DNA of 21,420 nucleotides from SHLQ01 sp964445255. Its GTDB lineage: Bacteria > Actinomycetota > Acidimicrobiia > Acidimicrobiales > SHLQ01. A model generated the notes under the pieces. It had not been told where the DNA came from, did no database searches, and saw only the letters and a program-made list of their open reading frames with translations. A program made the position numbers and the translations under genes. The stretch spans positions 1-21,420 of the forward strand of contig CAYUKM010000041.1 of NCBI GenBank assembly GCA_964445255.1, given 5' to 3'. Shown piece after piece: positions 13,865-21,420 of the stretch; within the stretch, counting starts at the first letter, position 1; every line of letters starts with the position of its first letter.

Positions 13865-15115
13865 GTGATCAATCTCCGAGATATCGACGATCCCGCATTC
13901 CGAGAAGGCGCAATCGCCAAGGGCGCCACGGCTGAACAGCTCGATGCATTAGGCGCTCTCGAAGCCAACCGACGCACCGTGTTGCTCGAAGTCGAGGACC
14001 TGCGGCAGAAATCCAATGCTGTCTCCAAGGAGATCGGCAAGGCGAGTCCCGAAGAGCGTCCGGCAAAAATCGAAGCGGCAAACGCTCTGAAGCAGGACCT
14101 CAAGGCACTTGAAGCCAAACTGACGACCGCCGAAGAAGAGACCCGCGAACTGGCACTACAGATCCCCAACCCTGCGCACCCCTCGGTGCCAACGGGTGAA
14201 GAGGCCGACTTTGAGACCGTGGTCGAGGTCGGCGACCGGAACCCGGCTCCGGCCATGGACCACGCCGACTTCGGGGCTGCCATGCAGTGGGTCAATACCG
14301 AAAAGGGTGCAGAAGTAAGCGGGTCACGCTTCGCCTACCTCCAACGCGAGGCGGTGTTACTCGAGTTCGCCCTCGTGCAGTGGACGATGCAAAAGCTCGT
14401 CGCCCGCGGATTCATCCCTACGGTTCCACCGGTTCTGGTACGCGAGCAGATGATGATCGACTCTGGCTTCTTCCCCACCGATGAGCATCAGGTCTACCAC
14501 GTCACCGAGGACGAGCTGTATCTCGTGGGCACGTCCGAGGTTCCACTTTCGGGCCTGCATCGTGGCGATCGCATCGATGCCGCCGACCTACCGCTTCGTT
14601 ACGCCGGCTTCTCGTCGTGCTTCCGCCGAGAAGCTGGTACCTACGGCAAGGACACACGCGGCATCTTCCGCGTGCACCAGTTCGACAAGGTCGAGATGTT
14701 CATCTGGAGCGACCCATCGAAGTCGTGGGAAGAGCACGAGCTTCTGTTGGAGATCGAACGCGAGATTCTCGACGACCTTCAACTCCCCTATCGGGTCATC
14801 AACGTCGCGTCGGGCGATCTCGGCAACCCAGCGGCCAAGAAGTACGACTGCGAAGTCTGGCTGCCCTCCGAAGGCGCATACCGAGAACTCACGTCGTGTT
14901 CGAACTACACCGACTACTCCGCACGCCGTCTCGGCACCCGTGTGAAGGGCGAGAGCGGCTCAGAGTTCGTCCACACCCTCAACGGCACTGCATGCGCCGT
15001 AGGCCGCACGCTGGTGTTCCTCATGGAGCACTACCAGCAAAGCGACGGCTCGTTCGCTGTTCCTGACGTGCTCCAGCCGTTCTGCGGGTTCACCTCGGTC
15101 GAGGCTCCCAGCTAG
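13865..15115 (+). CDS. serS: Seryl-tRNA synthetase
   Basis: 416 codons from GTG, beginning INLRDIDDPAFREGAIAKGA, the canonical N-terminus. Charges tRNA-Ser with serine; the product also serves selenocysteine synthesis where that exists. The tRNA-binding coiled-coil arm spans about 30-100 (alternating Glu/Lys/Ala). The class II core follows: LYLVGTSEVPLSGLHRG, motif 2 FRREAGTYGKDTRGIFRVHQF near 253, and motif 3 LNGTACAVGRTLVFLMEHYQ near the end. Normal length. The next gene begins three bases behind the stop, so the two form an operon. Confidence 0.96.
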   Translation: MINLRDIDDPAFREGAIAKGATAEQLDALGALEANRRTVLLEVEDLRQKSNAVSKEIGKASPEERPAKIEAANALKQDLKALEAKLTTAEEETRELALQIPNPAHPSVPTGEEADFETVVEVGDRNPAPAMDHADFGAAMQWVNTEKGAEVSGSRFAYLQREAVLLEFALVQWTMQKLVARGFIPTVPPVLVREQMMIDSGFFPTDEHQVYHVTEDELYLVGTSEVPLSGLHRGDRIDAADLPLRYAGFSSCFRREAGTYGKDTRGIFRVHQFDKVEMFIWSDPSKSWEEHELLLEIEREILDDLQLPYRVINVASGDLGNPAAKKYDCEVWLPSEGAYRELTSCSNYTDYSARRLGTRVKGESGSEFVHTLNGTACAVGRTLVFLMEHYQQSDGSFAVPDVLQPFCGFTSVEAPS

Positions 15116-15118
15116 AAC

Positions 15119-15739
15119 ATGGACAACACCGGAGGGATGAGCTTCGCGGAGATGCTCGCCCAGCCCGGGGTGGTCGAAGAGGTGTCCATCCGAGGCACGT
15201 TCGGGTTCCTCGCCTACCACGGCGGCCCCGTCGAACGAGTGACCAGCCTGATCGCCCGCGAAGCTGCGCGTCGATCGGATTCAAGCTTCTACTCGATCGA
15301 CCAACCAGCCGAACGCCCACTGCACATTCCATCGACCCGGGTCGATCCCGCCGAGTCACCGCAGCTTGCTGCCGTGCTCGAACACGTCGACGTGGTATGC
15401 ACGCTGCACGGCTACGGCCGCGACATGAACAAGGTGCTACTCGGCGGACAAAACCGCGAACTCGCCCAAGTGGTCCACGACGAACTCACCAAACGGTTGG
15501 AAGCCCCATTCGAGGTAGTCGTCGACCTCGACGAGATACCGGTCGAGCTACGAGGCGTGCACCCCAAGAACCCGGTCAACCTCCCGAGGAACCAGGGAGT
15601 GCAGATCGAGCTACCACCAGCGCTCCGCTGGAACGCAGACGCCCACAAGTGGGGCGACGCACCAGGACTAGAGATGACCGCGGGCATCTCCGCAGTCGTC
15701 AACGCTCTGGTGGCAGCGGTGAAGCGCTGGCCGTACTAG
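15119..15739 (+). CDS. Poly-gamma-glutamate hydrolase-family protein
   Basis: 206 codons starting three bases after the serS stop. It matches the family of phage PghP and related bacterial proteins (PF05908 as I recall): GFLAYHGGPVERVTSLIA, LHIPSTRVDP, VVCTLHGYGRDMNKVLLGGQNR, HPKNPVNLPRNQGVQIELPP. His34, Glu39 and His97 reproduce the spacing I recall for the zinc ligands of PghP, an M14-carboxypeptidase-like fold. There is no signal peptide, so it acts in the cytoplasm unless exported otherwise. No poly-gamma-glutamate synthesis genes are in the window, so the natural substrate is open; gamma-glutamyl chains on a cofactor or a phage capsule are possible. The stop abuts the stop of the convergent HAD gene. 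Confidence 0.78.
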   Translation: MDNTGGMSFAEMLAQPGVVEEVSIRGTFGFLAYHGGPVERVTSLIAREAARRSDSSFYSIDQPAERPLHIPSTRVDPAESPQLAAVLEHVDVVCTLHGYGRDMNKVLLGGQNRELAQVVHDELTKRLEAPFEVVVDLDEIPVELRGVHPKNPVNLPRNQGVQIELPPALRWNADAHKWGDAPGLEMTAGISAVVNALVAAVKRWPY

Positions 15740-17710
15740 CTAACCGGCGAGCAGTCGTTTCGCTCTCGGTAATGCGGTGCGCAGGCCTTGACGAGATTCC
15801 AGGGCGGCTCTCGTGAGAGGTCCACTTAGCCGCTTTGCGCCACCGCTCCACCAGTTTTGGTAGGGGTTAGGGGCCAATGCATGGTGGAGCCAACGGCGCG
15901 CCGCGAGCTGACCACGTACCGGATGGCCTACCCACTCAGCATCGAAGGGGTATGCCCCCCATGTGGAGGCCTCGGCGTGTGTTGGTGCGCCCCAGAACAG
16001 TTCGAATACCTCGACGATTACCGGACGGAGGTCGATCGAGTAGGACCCAACTAGGACATCCTCGAGGCGTAGCTCTTCGGCAACACGTTCGACCGTGGCA
16101 TGGAGCACAGGCAAACCCCAGCCCATGACTGCGGCCTTGCAATCATCTGCAAATATCGGGGCTATCGTTCCGTCATTGTCTCGTTTGTAGCCGACCACGG
16201 AACCGTGGCCATTGGTGCACGCGAGTTTCACGAAGGTCAACAAACCGGGTGTGTTGAGATACCCCAGGCCGCGTTCTTCCTTGCGGACCTGAGTCCACAA
16301 AGGACCAGAGCGCGAACCGGGCTCTGAACGAAAGCCGAAGAAGAAGCCGGCCGGTGGCGCATGGCCGATGGTGACCAAGACCTGTGAGACCGAGTTGAAC
16401 AAGCTTTCTCCGGTACCCAGGTCGACAAAGCCGATCGAAGCATCGGTCACCACTCCGACTTGATTGAGGTAGTCGAGCACGAGGGTCCGTACTTCTTGGA
16501 CCTTGTGTTCGACCCCGGCTCGCAAATCTGGATCGGTGAGGACGAGCTGTCGCCATCGAAGGGCCTCTTGAGATGAGAGTGGAAGATCCCAACCCTCCTG
16601 TGGGAAGGCCTCGACGAACCCTTCACCTGCTCCCTCGGGCGTCAGGCCGATTTTAGCAAGTAGTTCTCGGGGAGTGGACCCACCCCCTGTGCCCACGGGG
16701 ATCAGCAGGTCAAGCGCCACAGGATTGGCGTCTGTGTGGCTTGCCAGAGACCAGGCCTTTGGATTTCCGTAGATGTAGACGAGCTCCCCTTCATAGCCCG
16801 CACCCGCAGCGAGAATATGAGCCACGTCGCACAGAACCTTCCCCTCACTACCGGTAAAGAAGAGTTTCTCGACCCCTTGTCGCTTCGCTACCTGCATCGC
16901 CCAGAGCACGTTGCCGATAACGAGCGGTGCAAGCACTCCTGCCGCCACATCGACCAGCGCCTGGCGCCCTGCTTCGACAGGGTCGAGTCTCGCTATCCTG
17001 CTCGCACCCGCAAGTTGTGAGCTCAAACCATTGGTGTCTTCGTGGTACTCCGAGAGCTTCTGTTCATAACGATTGGGGTTGAAGTTTTCAAGGACGAGCG
17101 TGCGGATGCCGACACGCCGAGCACGCCGACCGTCACCCTCCGGATTGCTCCCACAATGTGCGATCGGGGTGTTCGGGTACCGGTTGTGGATATAGCCCCA
17201 CATCGCTCCTGTGGCCTTCGACCGAGCGACGTCGTTCGAAACCAAGAGCGTTTCACCTTCTTTGATAATCCCCAGCCGATCGAGGACGTCTCTCAGGAAA
17301 CCGCTCGGTAGATACATGTCCGAGACGAACATGATCTCACGTCCCGCTTCCCGCGCCGACGCGACCATAGCGACACCAGCGGGAACCTCAACGAGCATGT
17401 CGAGTTCCACCTGGAGCTCGACATCTATGAGGGCAGCTACGGTTTTCTCGTCCAGGCCGAGAGCAGGGGCGAGCTCGCCGTGGATCGTGCGGAGCGTCAC
17501 GTAGGAGTCAGGGCCTCCCGCTTGGGCAAATGCCTTGTGCTCCGCCTCGAGGCGGGCGTCGGCAAACGCATTGGGCGGACATGAAACCAGCCCCGCGATG
17601 AGCGCTCTCCTACCAACGATAAGAAACAGCGCATGCCGGTCTGCGACCCGCCTTGTTAGCACCGTATCGAATACGTCGAACGATGAGATCTGTCTATCGC
17701 GACCCGCCAT
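15740..17710 (-). CDS. HAD-like hydrolase of the surface-polysaccharide-associated type
   Basis: 656 codons. Residues ~8-230 form a HAD domain: motif I SFDVFDTVL (Asp12 nucleophile, DxFDT), motif II MFVSDMYLP, the motif III Lys in NDVARSKATG, and a motif IV that reads CGSNPEGDGRRARRVGI instead of the usual GDN...D. The first motif IV Asp is thus lost. The remaining ~430 residues form a C-terminal region found with such HAD domains in capsule and glycan loci (COG5610-like), without motifs I can name. No glycosyltransferase is beside it here. The ATG at 17708-17710 is preferred because motif I then lies at residue 12 and a GGCGGG stretch precedes it; a TTG at 17752 is possible. No signal peptide. 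Substrate unknown. Confidence 0.7.
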   Translation of the reverse strand: MAGRDRQISSFDVFDTVLTRRVADRHALFLIVGRRALIAGLVSCPPNAFADARLEAEHKAFAQAGGPDSYVTLRTIHGELAPALGLDEKTVAALIDVELQVELDMLVEVPAGVAMVASAREAGREIMFVSDMYLPSGFLRDVLDRLGIIKEGETLLVSNDVARSKATGAMWGYIHNRYPNTPIAHCGSNPEGDGRRARRVGIRTLVLENFNPNRYEQKLSEYHEDTNGLSSQLAGASRIARLDPVEAGRQALVDVAAGVLAPLVIGNVLWAMQVAKRQGVEKLFFTGSEGKVLCDVAHILAAGAGYEGELVYIYGNPKAWSLASHTDANPVALDLLIPVGTGGGSTPRELLAKIGLTPEGAGEGFVEAFPQEGWDLPLSSQEALRWRQLVLTDPDLRAGVEHKVQEVRTLVLDYLNQVGVVTDASIGFVDLGTGESLFNSVSQVLVTIGHAPPAGFFFGFRSEPGSRSGPLWTQVRKEERGLGYLNTPGLLTFVKLACTNGHGSVVGYKRDNDGTIAPIFADDCKAAVMGWGLPVLHATVERVAEELRLEDVLVGSYSIDLRPVIVEVFELFWGAPTHAEASTWGAYPFDAEWVGHPVRGQLAARRWLHHALAPNPYQNWWSGGAKRLSGPLTRAALESRQGLRTALPRAKRLLAG

Positions 17711-17746
17711 GTTGTCCCGCCTAATGTCCTCTTGATAGATGTCTTG

Positions 17747-17787
17747 CGTCAAGCAATGTAAACAGGTTCAAAGCCGCCGTCAAGCAA
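17747..17787. repeat. Direct repeat upstream of the HAD gene
   Basis: CGTCAAGCAA occurs at 17747-17756 and again at 17778-17787, 31 bases apart (three helical turns), in the region upstream of the HAD gene. It could be a regulator site; chance is not excluded. Confidence 0.35.
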
Positions 17788-17803
17788 AAAGCTTCTACTC
17801 CAC

Positions 17804-17827
17804 TTTGAGTGGTGTCGAGCGCTCAAA
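17804..17827. other. Inverted repeat in the HAD-ctaG gap
   Basis: TTTGAG (17804-17809) and CTCAAA (17822-17827) pair around 12 bases. On the minus strand, a short T run follows about 20 bases further, so it may weakly terminate the cta operon. Apart from this and the direct repeat, nothing is visible in 17711-17976; the plus-strand ORFs there have implausible compositions. Confidence 0.3.
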
Positions 17828-17976
17828 TTCAGCTTTCGAACTCACGATATGTCGATTCCCGGAACATAACGCTCAGTCGGTGTCTCAACAGCGCCAAGAA
17901 GCAGATGGAACCACCACACCATCGAACTCGCGAGACTGCCAGAACTGTGGCGAGCATGGCTCGACCACGAGCGGCT

Positions 17977-18987
17977 TTAGTCCTCGACGGGCGGTGAAGT
18001 GCGTTCGAACTCTGCTTCTACTTCGCTGTAGGTGAGGGTGCGGATGACGCGACGTTCGCGGTCGGCGTTTCGCTCGGCGCCAGCGTAGGTGAAGAAGCGA
18101 ATGGCGATAAGCGCCCAAAGGAACAAGCCCCCGAACACCTTCATGATGGCACCAGCGGCTTGCTGGTCGTTGATAACCGACAGACCAAACACTCGGGTCG
18201 GAATGTCATAGGCCGGGTAGACGACGTTGTCGGCGAAGGTCAGCCAACCGGCGGGAACCGTGGGGATGATCGACATGAGGAACAGGTAGATCATCTGGCC
18301 AGGAACCGAGAGGCGAAGCTCTGGGAGTGGGCCCAGGACCGGCAGCCACATCAGTAGCGCCGTGCTGAACATGAGGAGGTGGATTCCGAAGTGGAACGCA
18401 CCGGAATCAAACGACAGCTGCACAATGCCATTCCAGTGGGTGAGCGCAGCAAGGCCGTTGAAGATCAGACCGGCGGTAACGGGCTTGGCGAGCTTGCCCA
18501 GCCAGGTACGTTCCTGGTCTCCGCCGCCAAGGATCAGACGGGCGAGCCATTCGGGTGTGGCCTGGAGGAAGAAGATCGGGATGAAGAACGTGATCAGCAT
18601 GTGCTGGACCATGTGCACCGAGTACAAGAACTGTTCGGCGATGTCGTGCATCGGCCAGTCGGCAGCGAGGTAGAGCGAGAACACGCCAAGGGCGAAGTAC
18701 CTCTTCTGCTTGGTTGAAACGATCTCGAACTCCTCGGAGTCCGCGGTCGGTTCCTCGGGCAACGACGAAGAAGCGTCAGCCGATGGCGATGCGTCGGACG
18801 ATCCACCGGCCGATGACGTCGCGCCGACAAGTTCTTTCACGGCGGCTTGAGAGTGGTAATGGCGGGCGTACTTCGGCCCGATTACCCGGGTCGCGTAGAA
18901 GCCAAGGCCGATGATGCCAAGGACCAGCGCCCACACCTCAGGGTGCGGCTGCCATGCCCACGGATTCACCACCTGGCCGATCAGCAC
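17977..18987 (-). CDS. ctaG: Cytochrome c oxidase assembly factor CtaG (caa3-type)
   Basis: 336 codons with about seven membrane helices of the caa3_CtaG family, which helps insert copper into the oxidase. Visible are YLAADWPMHDIAEQFLYSVHMVQHMLITFFIPI, HFGIHLLMFSTALLMWLPVLGPLPE and PTVPAGWLTFADNVVYP, with several conserved membrane histidines. A Ser/Ala/Asp/Glu-rich linker (about residues 55-90) separates the first helix from the core. The start is GTG at 18985-18987, one base after the preceding stop, so translation is probably coupled; an in-frame GTG five codons later is possible. Last gene of the oxidase operon. Confidence 0.88.
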   Translation of the reverse strand: MLIGQVVNPWAWQPHPEVWALVLGIIGLGFYATRVIGPKYARHYHSQAAVKELVGATSSAGGSSDASPSADASSSLPEEPTADSEEFEIVSTKQKRYFALGVFSLYLAADWPMHDIAEQFLYSVHMVQHMLITFFIPIFFLQATPEWLARLILGGGDQERTWLGKLAKPVTAGLIFNGLAALTHWNGIVQLSFDSGAFHFGIHLLMFSTALLMWLPVLGPLPELRLSVPGQMIYLFLMSIIPTVPAGWLTFADNVVYPAYDIPTRVFGLSVINDQQAAGAIMKVFGGLFLWALIAIRFFTYAGAERNADRERRVIRTLTYSEVEAEFERTSPPVED

Positions 18988-18988
18988 G

Positions 18989-19417
18989 TCAGGTACTGCA
19001 ATTCTCGTTGGCGAAGAAGTCGTCGCCGCCTAGCTCCGCCGGTAATCCGGTGTCGCAGAAGCCGTCGTTCCAGAAGTTGAACTCGAACGCGGACAGCATG
19101 ATGAAATACACCACTACCGCGAGGATCAACCCGAACACGAACAGCTGCGTCAGGATTGGGTGGTCAAACTTGAGGTGCATGAAGTACGCACCCACGATGT
19201 AGAACTTGATGACCATCAAGCCGATCAAGGCGATCTTGTTGATCGATCGGTTGATGTCGTCCTCAAACACGAAAAGCAAAATCTCCACGGCCGTGAAGAT
19301 GGCGAGAATGATCGCGATCGACACATAGGTTCGGTCGCTTGGATGGGAGTGTGCGTGATCATCGTGCCCGTGAGCGTGGTGCTCTTCAGCGTCGATGTGT
19401 GTGTCGGTGGCGGTCAT
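18989..19417 (-). CDS. ctaF: Cytochrome c oxidase subunit IV (prokaryotic type)
   Basis: 142 codons. The first ~28 residues are rich in His, Asp and Glu (EEHHAHGHDDHAHSH). Three membrane helices follow: about 31-53, 60-84 and 86-112, with the family-like KFYIVGAYFMHLKFDHP between helices 2 and 3. The C-terminus is short and polar. This small accessory subunit stabilises the oxidase. AGGGA lies close before the ATG at 19415-19417. Seven bases separate it from ctaE. The symbol ctaF is used loosely: this is the three-helix COX4_pro type, and a segment resembling mycobacterial CtaF appears fused to subunit I instead. Confidence 0.82.
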   Translation of the reverse strand: MTATDTHIDAEEHHAHGHDDHAHSHPSDRTYVSIAIILAIFTAVEILLFVFEDDINRSINKIALIGLMVIKFYIVGAYFMHLKFDHPILTQLFVFGLILAVVVYFIMLSAFEFNFWNDGFCDTGLPAELGGDDFFANENCST

Positions 19418-19424
19418 GTTGTCC

Positions 19425-20057
19425 CTAACCGATCGGAATGAGATAGACGATGGTGAAGATGATCACCCAGACGATGTCGACGAAGTGCCAGTAGAGGCCG
19501 ACAAGTTCGACCGTTTCTGACTTTTCTTTACCGAGGCCACTCTTGCGAGTGCCAAACACGGTGCCGAAGAGCATCAGGATGCCAACGCTTACGTGCACGC
19601 CGTGGAACCCGGTCAATGTGAAGAAGGCTGACGACCACGTGTTGGTGCTGTAGTAGAGGCCCTTCTCACCAAACTCGGTGAACTCGAACACCTGGCCACC
19701 GATGAAGACCATGCCCAAGAACGCCGTGGTGAGCATCCAGATTCGGGCCACGCGCTCGTCGTCACGGTTGACGGCAGAAAGCGTAAGGACCATGGTCAGC
19801 GAACTCATCAACAAGATGAACGAGCTGAGCGAGGTGAACGGGATATCGAAGATGTCTGCTGGCTCTTCGAACTCGGAGTTGTCTGAGATGTTCGTGCGGT
19901 AGAGCAAGAACGTCGAGATCAACGCACCGAAGAGCAGGCAGTCCGAAGCGAGGAACAGCCACATGGCCAACTTGTTGTTGGACATGCCAGTGTTGGTTTC
20001 CATGTGCCCATGATCGTCGTGGGCATCGTGAGACTCGGTTACGACAGTTGCTGCCAT
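19425..20057 (-). CDS. ctaE: Cytochrome c oxidase subunit III
   Basis: 210 codons, a short five-helix subunit III as in other actinobacteria. Motifs: KLAMWLFLASDCLLFGALIS, FIGGQVFEF, FFTLTGFHGVHVSVGILML and VGLYWHFVDIVWVIIFTIVYLI. The N-terminus has an SHDAHDDHGH stretch like those of its neighbours. Translation start: ATG at 20055-20057 with GGAGG seven bases upstream, lying inside the end of ctaD; only two bases separate the ctaD stop and this ATG. Confidence 0.94.
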   Translation of the reverse strand: MAATVVTESHDAHDDHGHMETNTGMSNNKLAMWLFLASDCLLFGALISTFLLYRTNISDNSEFEEPADIFDIPFTSLSSFILLMSSLTMVLTLSAVNRDDERVARIWMLTTAFLGMVFIGGQVFEFTEFGEKGLYYSTNTWSSAFFTLTGFHGVHVSVGILMLFGTVFGTRKSGLGKEKSETVELVGLYWHFVDIVWVIIFTIVYLIPIG

Positions 20058-20059
20058 GG

Positions 20060-21420
20060 CTATGCCTCCGTCGTTTCGGTATCGGCGACAGCATCGCCTG
20101 CGCCATCACTTGCGATGGGTGCACCAGCGCCAACCAGTTCGCCCTCTTCAGGGTTGCCTGCTTCAAGCTCACCAGTCTCGTCGCCAGCGTCGAGTTCAGC
20201 ATGGTCGTCGCCACCGTCGTGATGGTCGTCATGGCCATGCGCTGCGTTCGGGTCGTCTGGATGCTCGAAGATCCAACCGACGATGCCGTACACGATGAGG
20301 GCAGCGCCAGGGATGCAGAGCCACAAGCTGTAGATCAGGCCATAGGAAACAATCGGAAGACCGAGCGCGAGCAGGATCGGGAAGTAGCTCGGCGAAGGAA
20401 GGTGCACGTTGGTGTTCGAACCGTCTTGTGCGACCTCTTCGGCGGTAGCGATGCGGACAACGTTGCCCTCCTCGTCGTAACCGTACTTGCGATGCCAGAA
20501 CTCATCTGGTCCCTCAACGATGATCTCCTCGTCGAAGTTGTGCTCCGGGGTTGGTGAAGCGGTCATCCACTCAAGGCTGCGTGCGTCCCATGGATCGGGA
20601 CCTGGGTTCGGCATTCCTGCCTTCTTCCATTCCTTGCGGCTGTAGGAAATGTTGTAGAAGAAGATCCCGATACCGGCAGCGATGATGAAAGCACCGATCG
20701 AAGCGATGAGGTTCCAGAACTCGAACCCGAAGCCAGCGTCGTAGGTGTCGATACGGCGACTCATGCCCTGCAAGCCCAAAATGTGCATTGGGCCGAATGT
20801 CACGTTGAAACCCACGATCTGGAGCCAGAAGTTCCACTTACCGATGCGCTCGTTCAGCATGTAGCCAAACATCTTTGGCCACCAGAAGTAGAAGCCCGAG
20901 AAGATGCCGAGAAGCGCTCCACCGAAGATCACGTAATGGAAGTGCGCAACGATGTAGTAGGTATCGGTTTGTTGGGTGTCAGCGGGTGCGATCGAGTGCG
21001 TTACGCCCGACAGACCACCGATGGTGAACATCGAAACCACACCAACCGCGAACAACATGGCGGTGGTGAACCGGAGTTTGCCGCCCCAAATTGTCGCTAA
21101 CCAGTTGAGGATCTTCACGCCGGTCGGTACGGCGATGAACATCGTCGAGATCGAGAAGGCGATGACCGAGATTGGACCGATGCCCGAAACGAACATGTGG
21201 TGAGCCCATACGCCCCAGCCCATGAAGCCGATGGCGATTCCGGAGAACACCATGGCTCGGTAGCCGAAGATTGGCTTGCGGCTGAAGGTTGGGATGACTT
21301 CGGAGATGATGCCGAAGCTTGGGAGGATGAGGATGTACACCTCGGGGTGACCGAAGATCCAGAAGAGGTGCTGCCAGAGCAGCGGGTCAGCGCCGGCTTC
21401 GGTGTTGAAGAAGTTGGCGT
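20060..21420 (-). CDS. ctaD: Cytochrome c oxidase subunit I, 5' part outside window, with CtaF-like C-terminal module
   Basis: The last 452 codons of the heme-copper catalytic subunit; the N-terminal helices lie beyond the right edge. Visible: LLWQHLFWIFGHPEVYILILP (CuB His and cross-linked Tyr), AHHMF (two more CuB His), and YYIVAHFHYVIFGG (heme ligands). After the last canonical helix (IIAAGIGIFFYN) comes a ~75-residue soluble stretch. Two extra hydrophobic segments (20261-20404; PSYFPILLALG and WLCIPGAALIVYG) then end in WIFEHP, resembling the second half of mycobacterial CtaF. A His/Asp-rich tail (HGHDDHHDGGDDH) and a long acidic end follow. Likely cotranscribed with ctaE, the subunit IV gene and ctaG. 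Confidence 0.94.
   Translation of the reverse strand, partial: ANFFNTEAGADPLLWQHLFWIFGHPEVYILILPSFGIISEVIPTFSRKPIFGYRAMVFSGIAIGFMGWGVWAHHMFVSGIGPISVIAFSISTMFIAVPTGVKILNWLATIWGGKLRFTTAMLFAVGVVSMFTIGGLSGVTHSIAPADTQQTDTYYIVAHFHYVIFGGALLGIFSGFYFWWPKMFGYMLNERIGKWNFWLQIVGFNVTFGPMHILGLQGMSRRIDTYDAGFGFEFWNLIASIGAFIIAAGIGIFFYNISYSRKEWKKAGMPNPGPDPWDARSLEWMTASPTPEHNFDEEIIVEGPDEFWHRKYGYDEEGNVVRIATAEEVAQDGSNTNVHLPSPSYFPILLALGLPIVSYGLIYSLWLCIPGAALIVYGIVGWIFEHPDDPNAAHGHDDHHDGGDDHAELDAGDETGELEAGNPEEGELVGAGAPIASDGAGDAVADTETTEA

Noticed and set aside
13042..14295. 417-codon open frame on the minus strand across guaB and serS
   Set aside because: It lies wholly antisense to two certain genes. Its composition (Ser/Ala/Arg runs, no domain) is that of a codon-bias shadow in GC-rich DNA.
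15740..17976. Genomic island carrying the HAD gene
   Set aside because: Base composition is only slightly different by eye. No integrase, tRNA or clear flanking repeats are present, so transfer is not supported from this window.
17739..18035. 98-codon plus-strand frame in the HAD-ctaG gap
   Set aside because: It runs into ctaG antisense, has an implausible composition (Cys, Ser, Arg and Gln rich) and no ribosome site.

Overview
The window looks like a piece of a high-GC actinobacterial chromosome, probably class Acidimicrobiia (Ilumatobacter-like). The evidence is a GlnR-type orphan regulator, an actinobacterial-style aa3 oxidase cluster ending in CtaG, type I and type II glutamine synthetases side by side, and many genes that appear to start without a leader. 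The taxonomic call is inference from gene content. I see no phage, transposon, CRISPR array, rRNA or tRNA.

Layout. 1-826 (minus): a cut-off membrane-protein gene, a small conserved-looking gene, a possible 41-codon ORF with a perfect Shine-Dalgarno, and a hairpin behind glnII. 827-4960: a nitrogen-assimilation locus. glnII (minus) and a GSI-alpha glnA (plus) diverge from a 151-base region holding a GlnR-like operator. A GlnR-like regulator overlaps the end of glnA, and an N-terminally truncated zinc-type dehydrogenase follows. 5069-7219: an amino-acid permease fused to a soluble EIIA-like plus TrkA-C module. 7212-9011 (minus): rnz and pdxH, separated by a structured stretch with a strong terminator. 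9091-9930: a fused, nine-helix CrcB/FEX-like fluoride channel, tail to tail with a DinB-family gene. 10559-12184: a Rieske domain fused to a glutamate-synthase FMN domain. 12355-15739: guaB, serS and a poly-gamma-glutamate hydrolase-like gene, all co-oriented. 15740-17710 (minus): a HAD-type protein of the kind seen in surface-polysaccharide loci. 17977-21420 (minus): cytochrome oxidase operon ctaD (5' end outside the window), ctaE, a subunit IV gene, ctaG.

How the genes work together. The two glutamine synthetases, the GlnR-like protein and the Rieske/GltS protein all concern ammonium and glutamate, although the last lies 6 kb away. The cta genes encode the terminal oxidase and its copper-assembly factor. 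The rest is housekeeping: tRNA 3' processing, vitamin B6, GMP synthesis, seryl-tRNA charging.

The most unusual points are the Rieske-GltS fusion, the FEX-like fluoride channel with complementary pore changes in its two halves, the CtaF-like module at the C-terminus of oxidase subunit I with His/Asp-rich tails on three neighbouring subunits, the permease with an EIIA-like domain lacking its usual histidine, and the structured RNA candidate ahead of rnz. None of these amounts to a clearly new multi-gene system.
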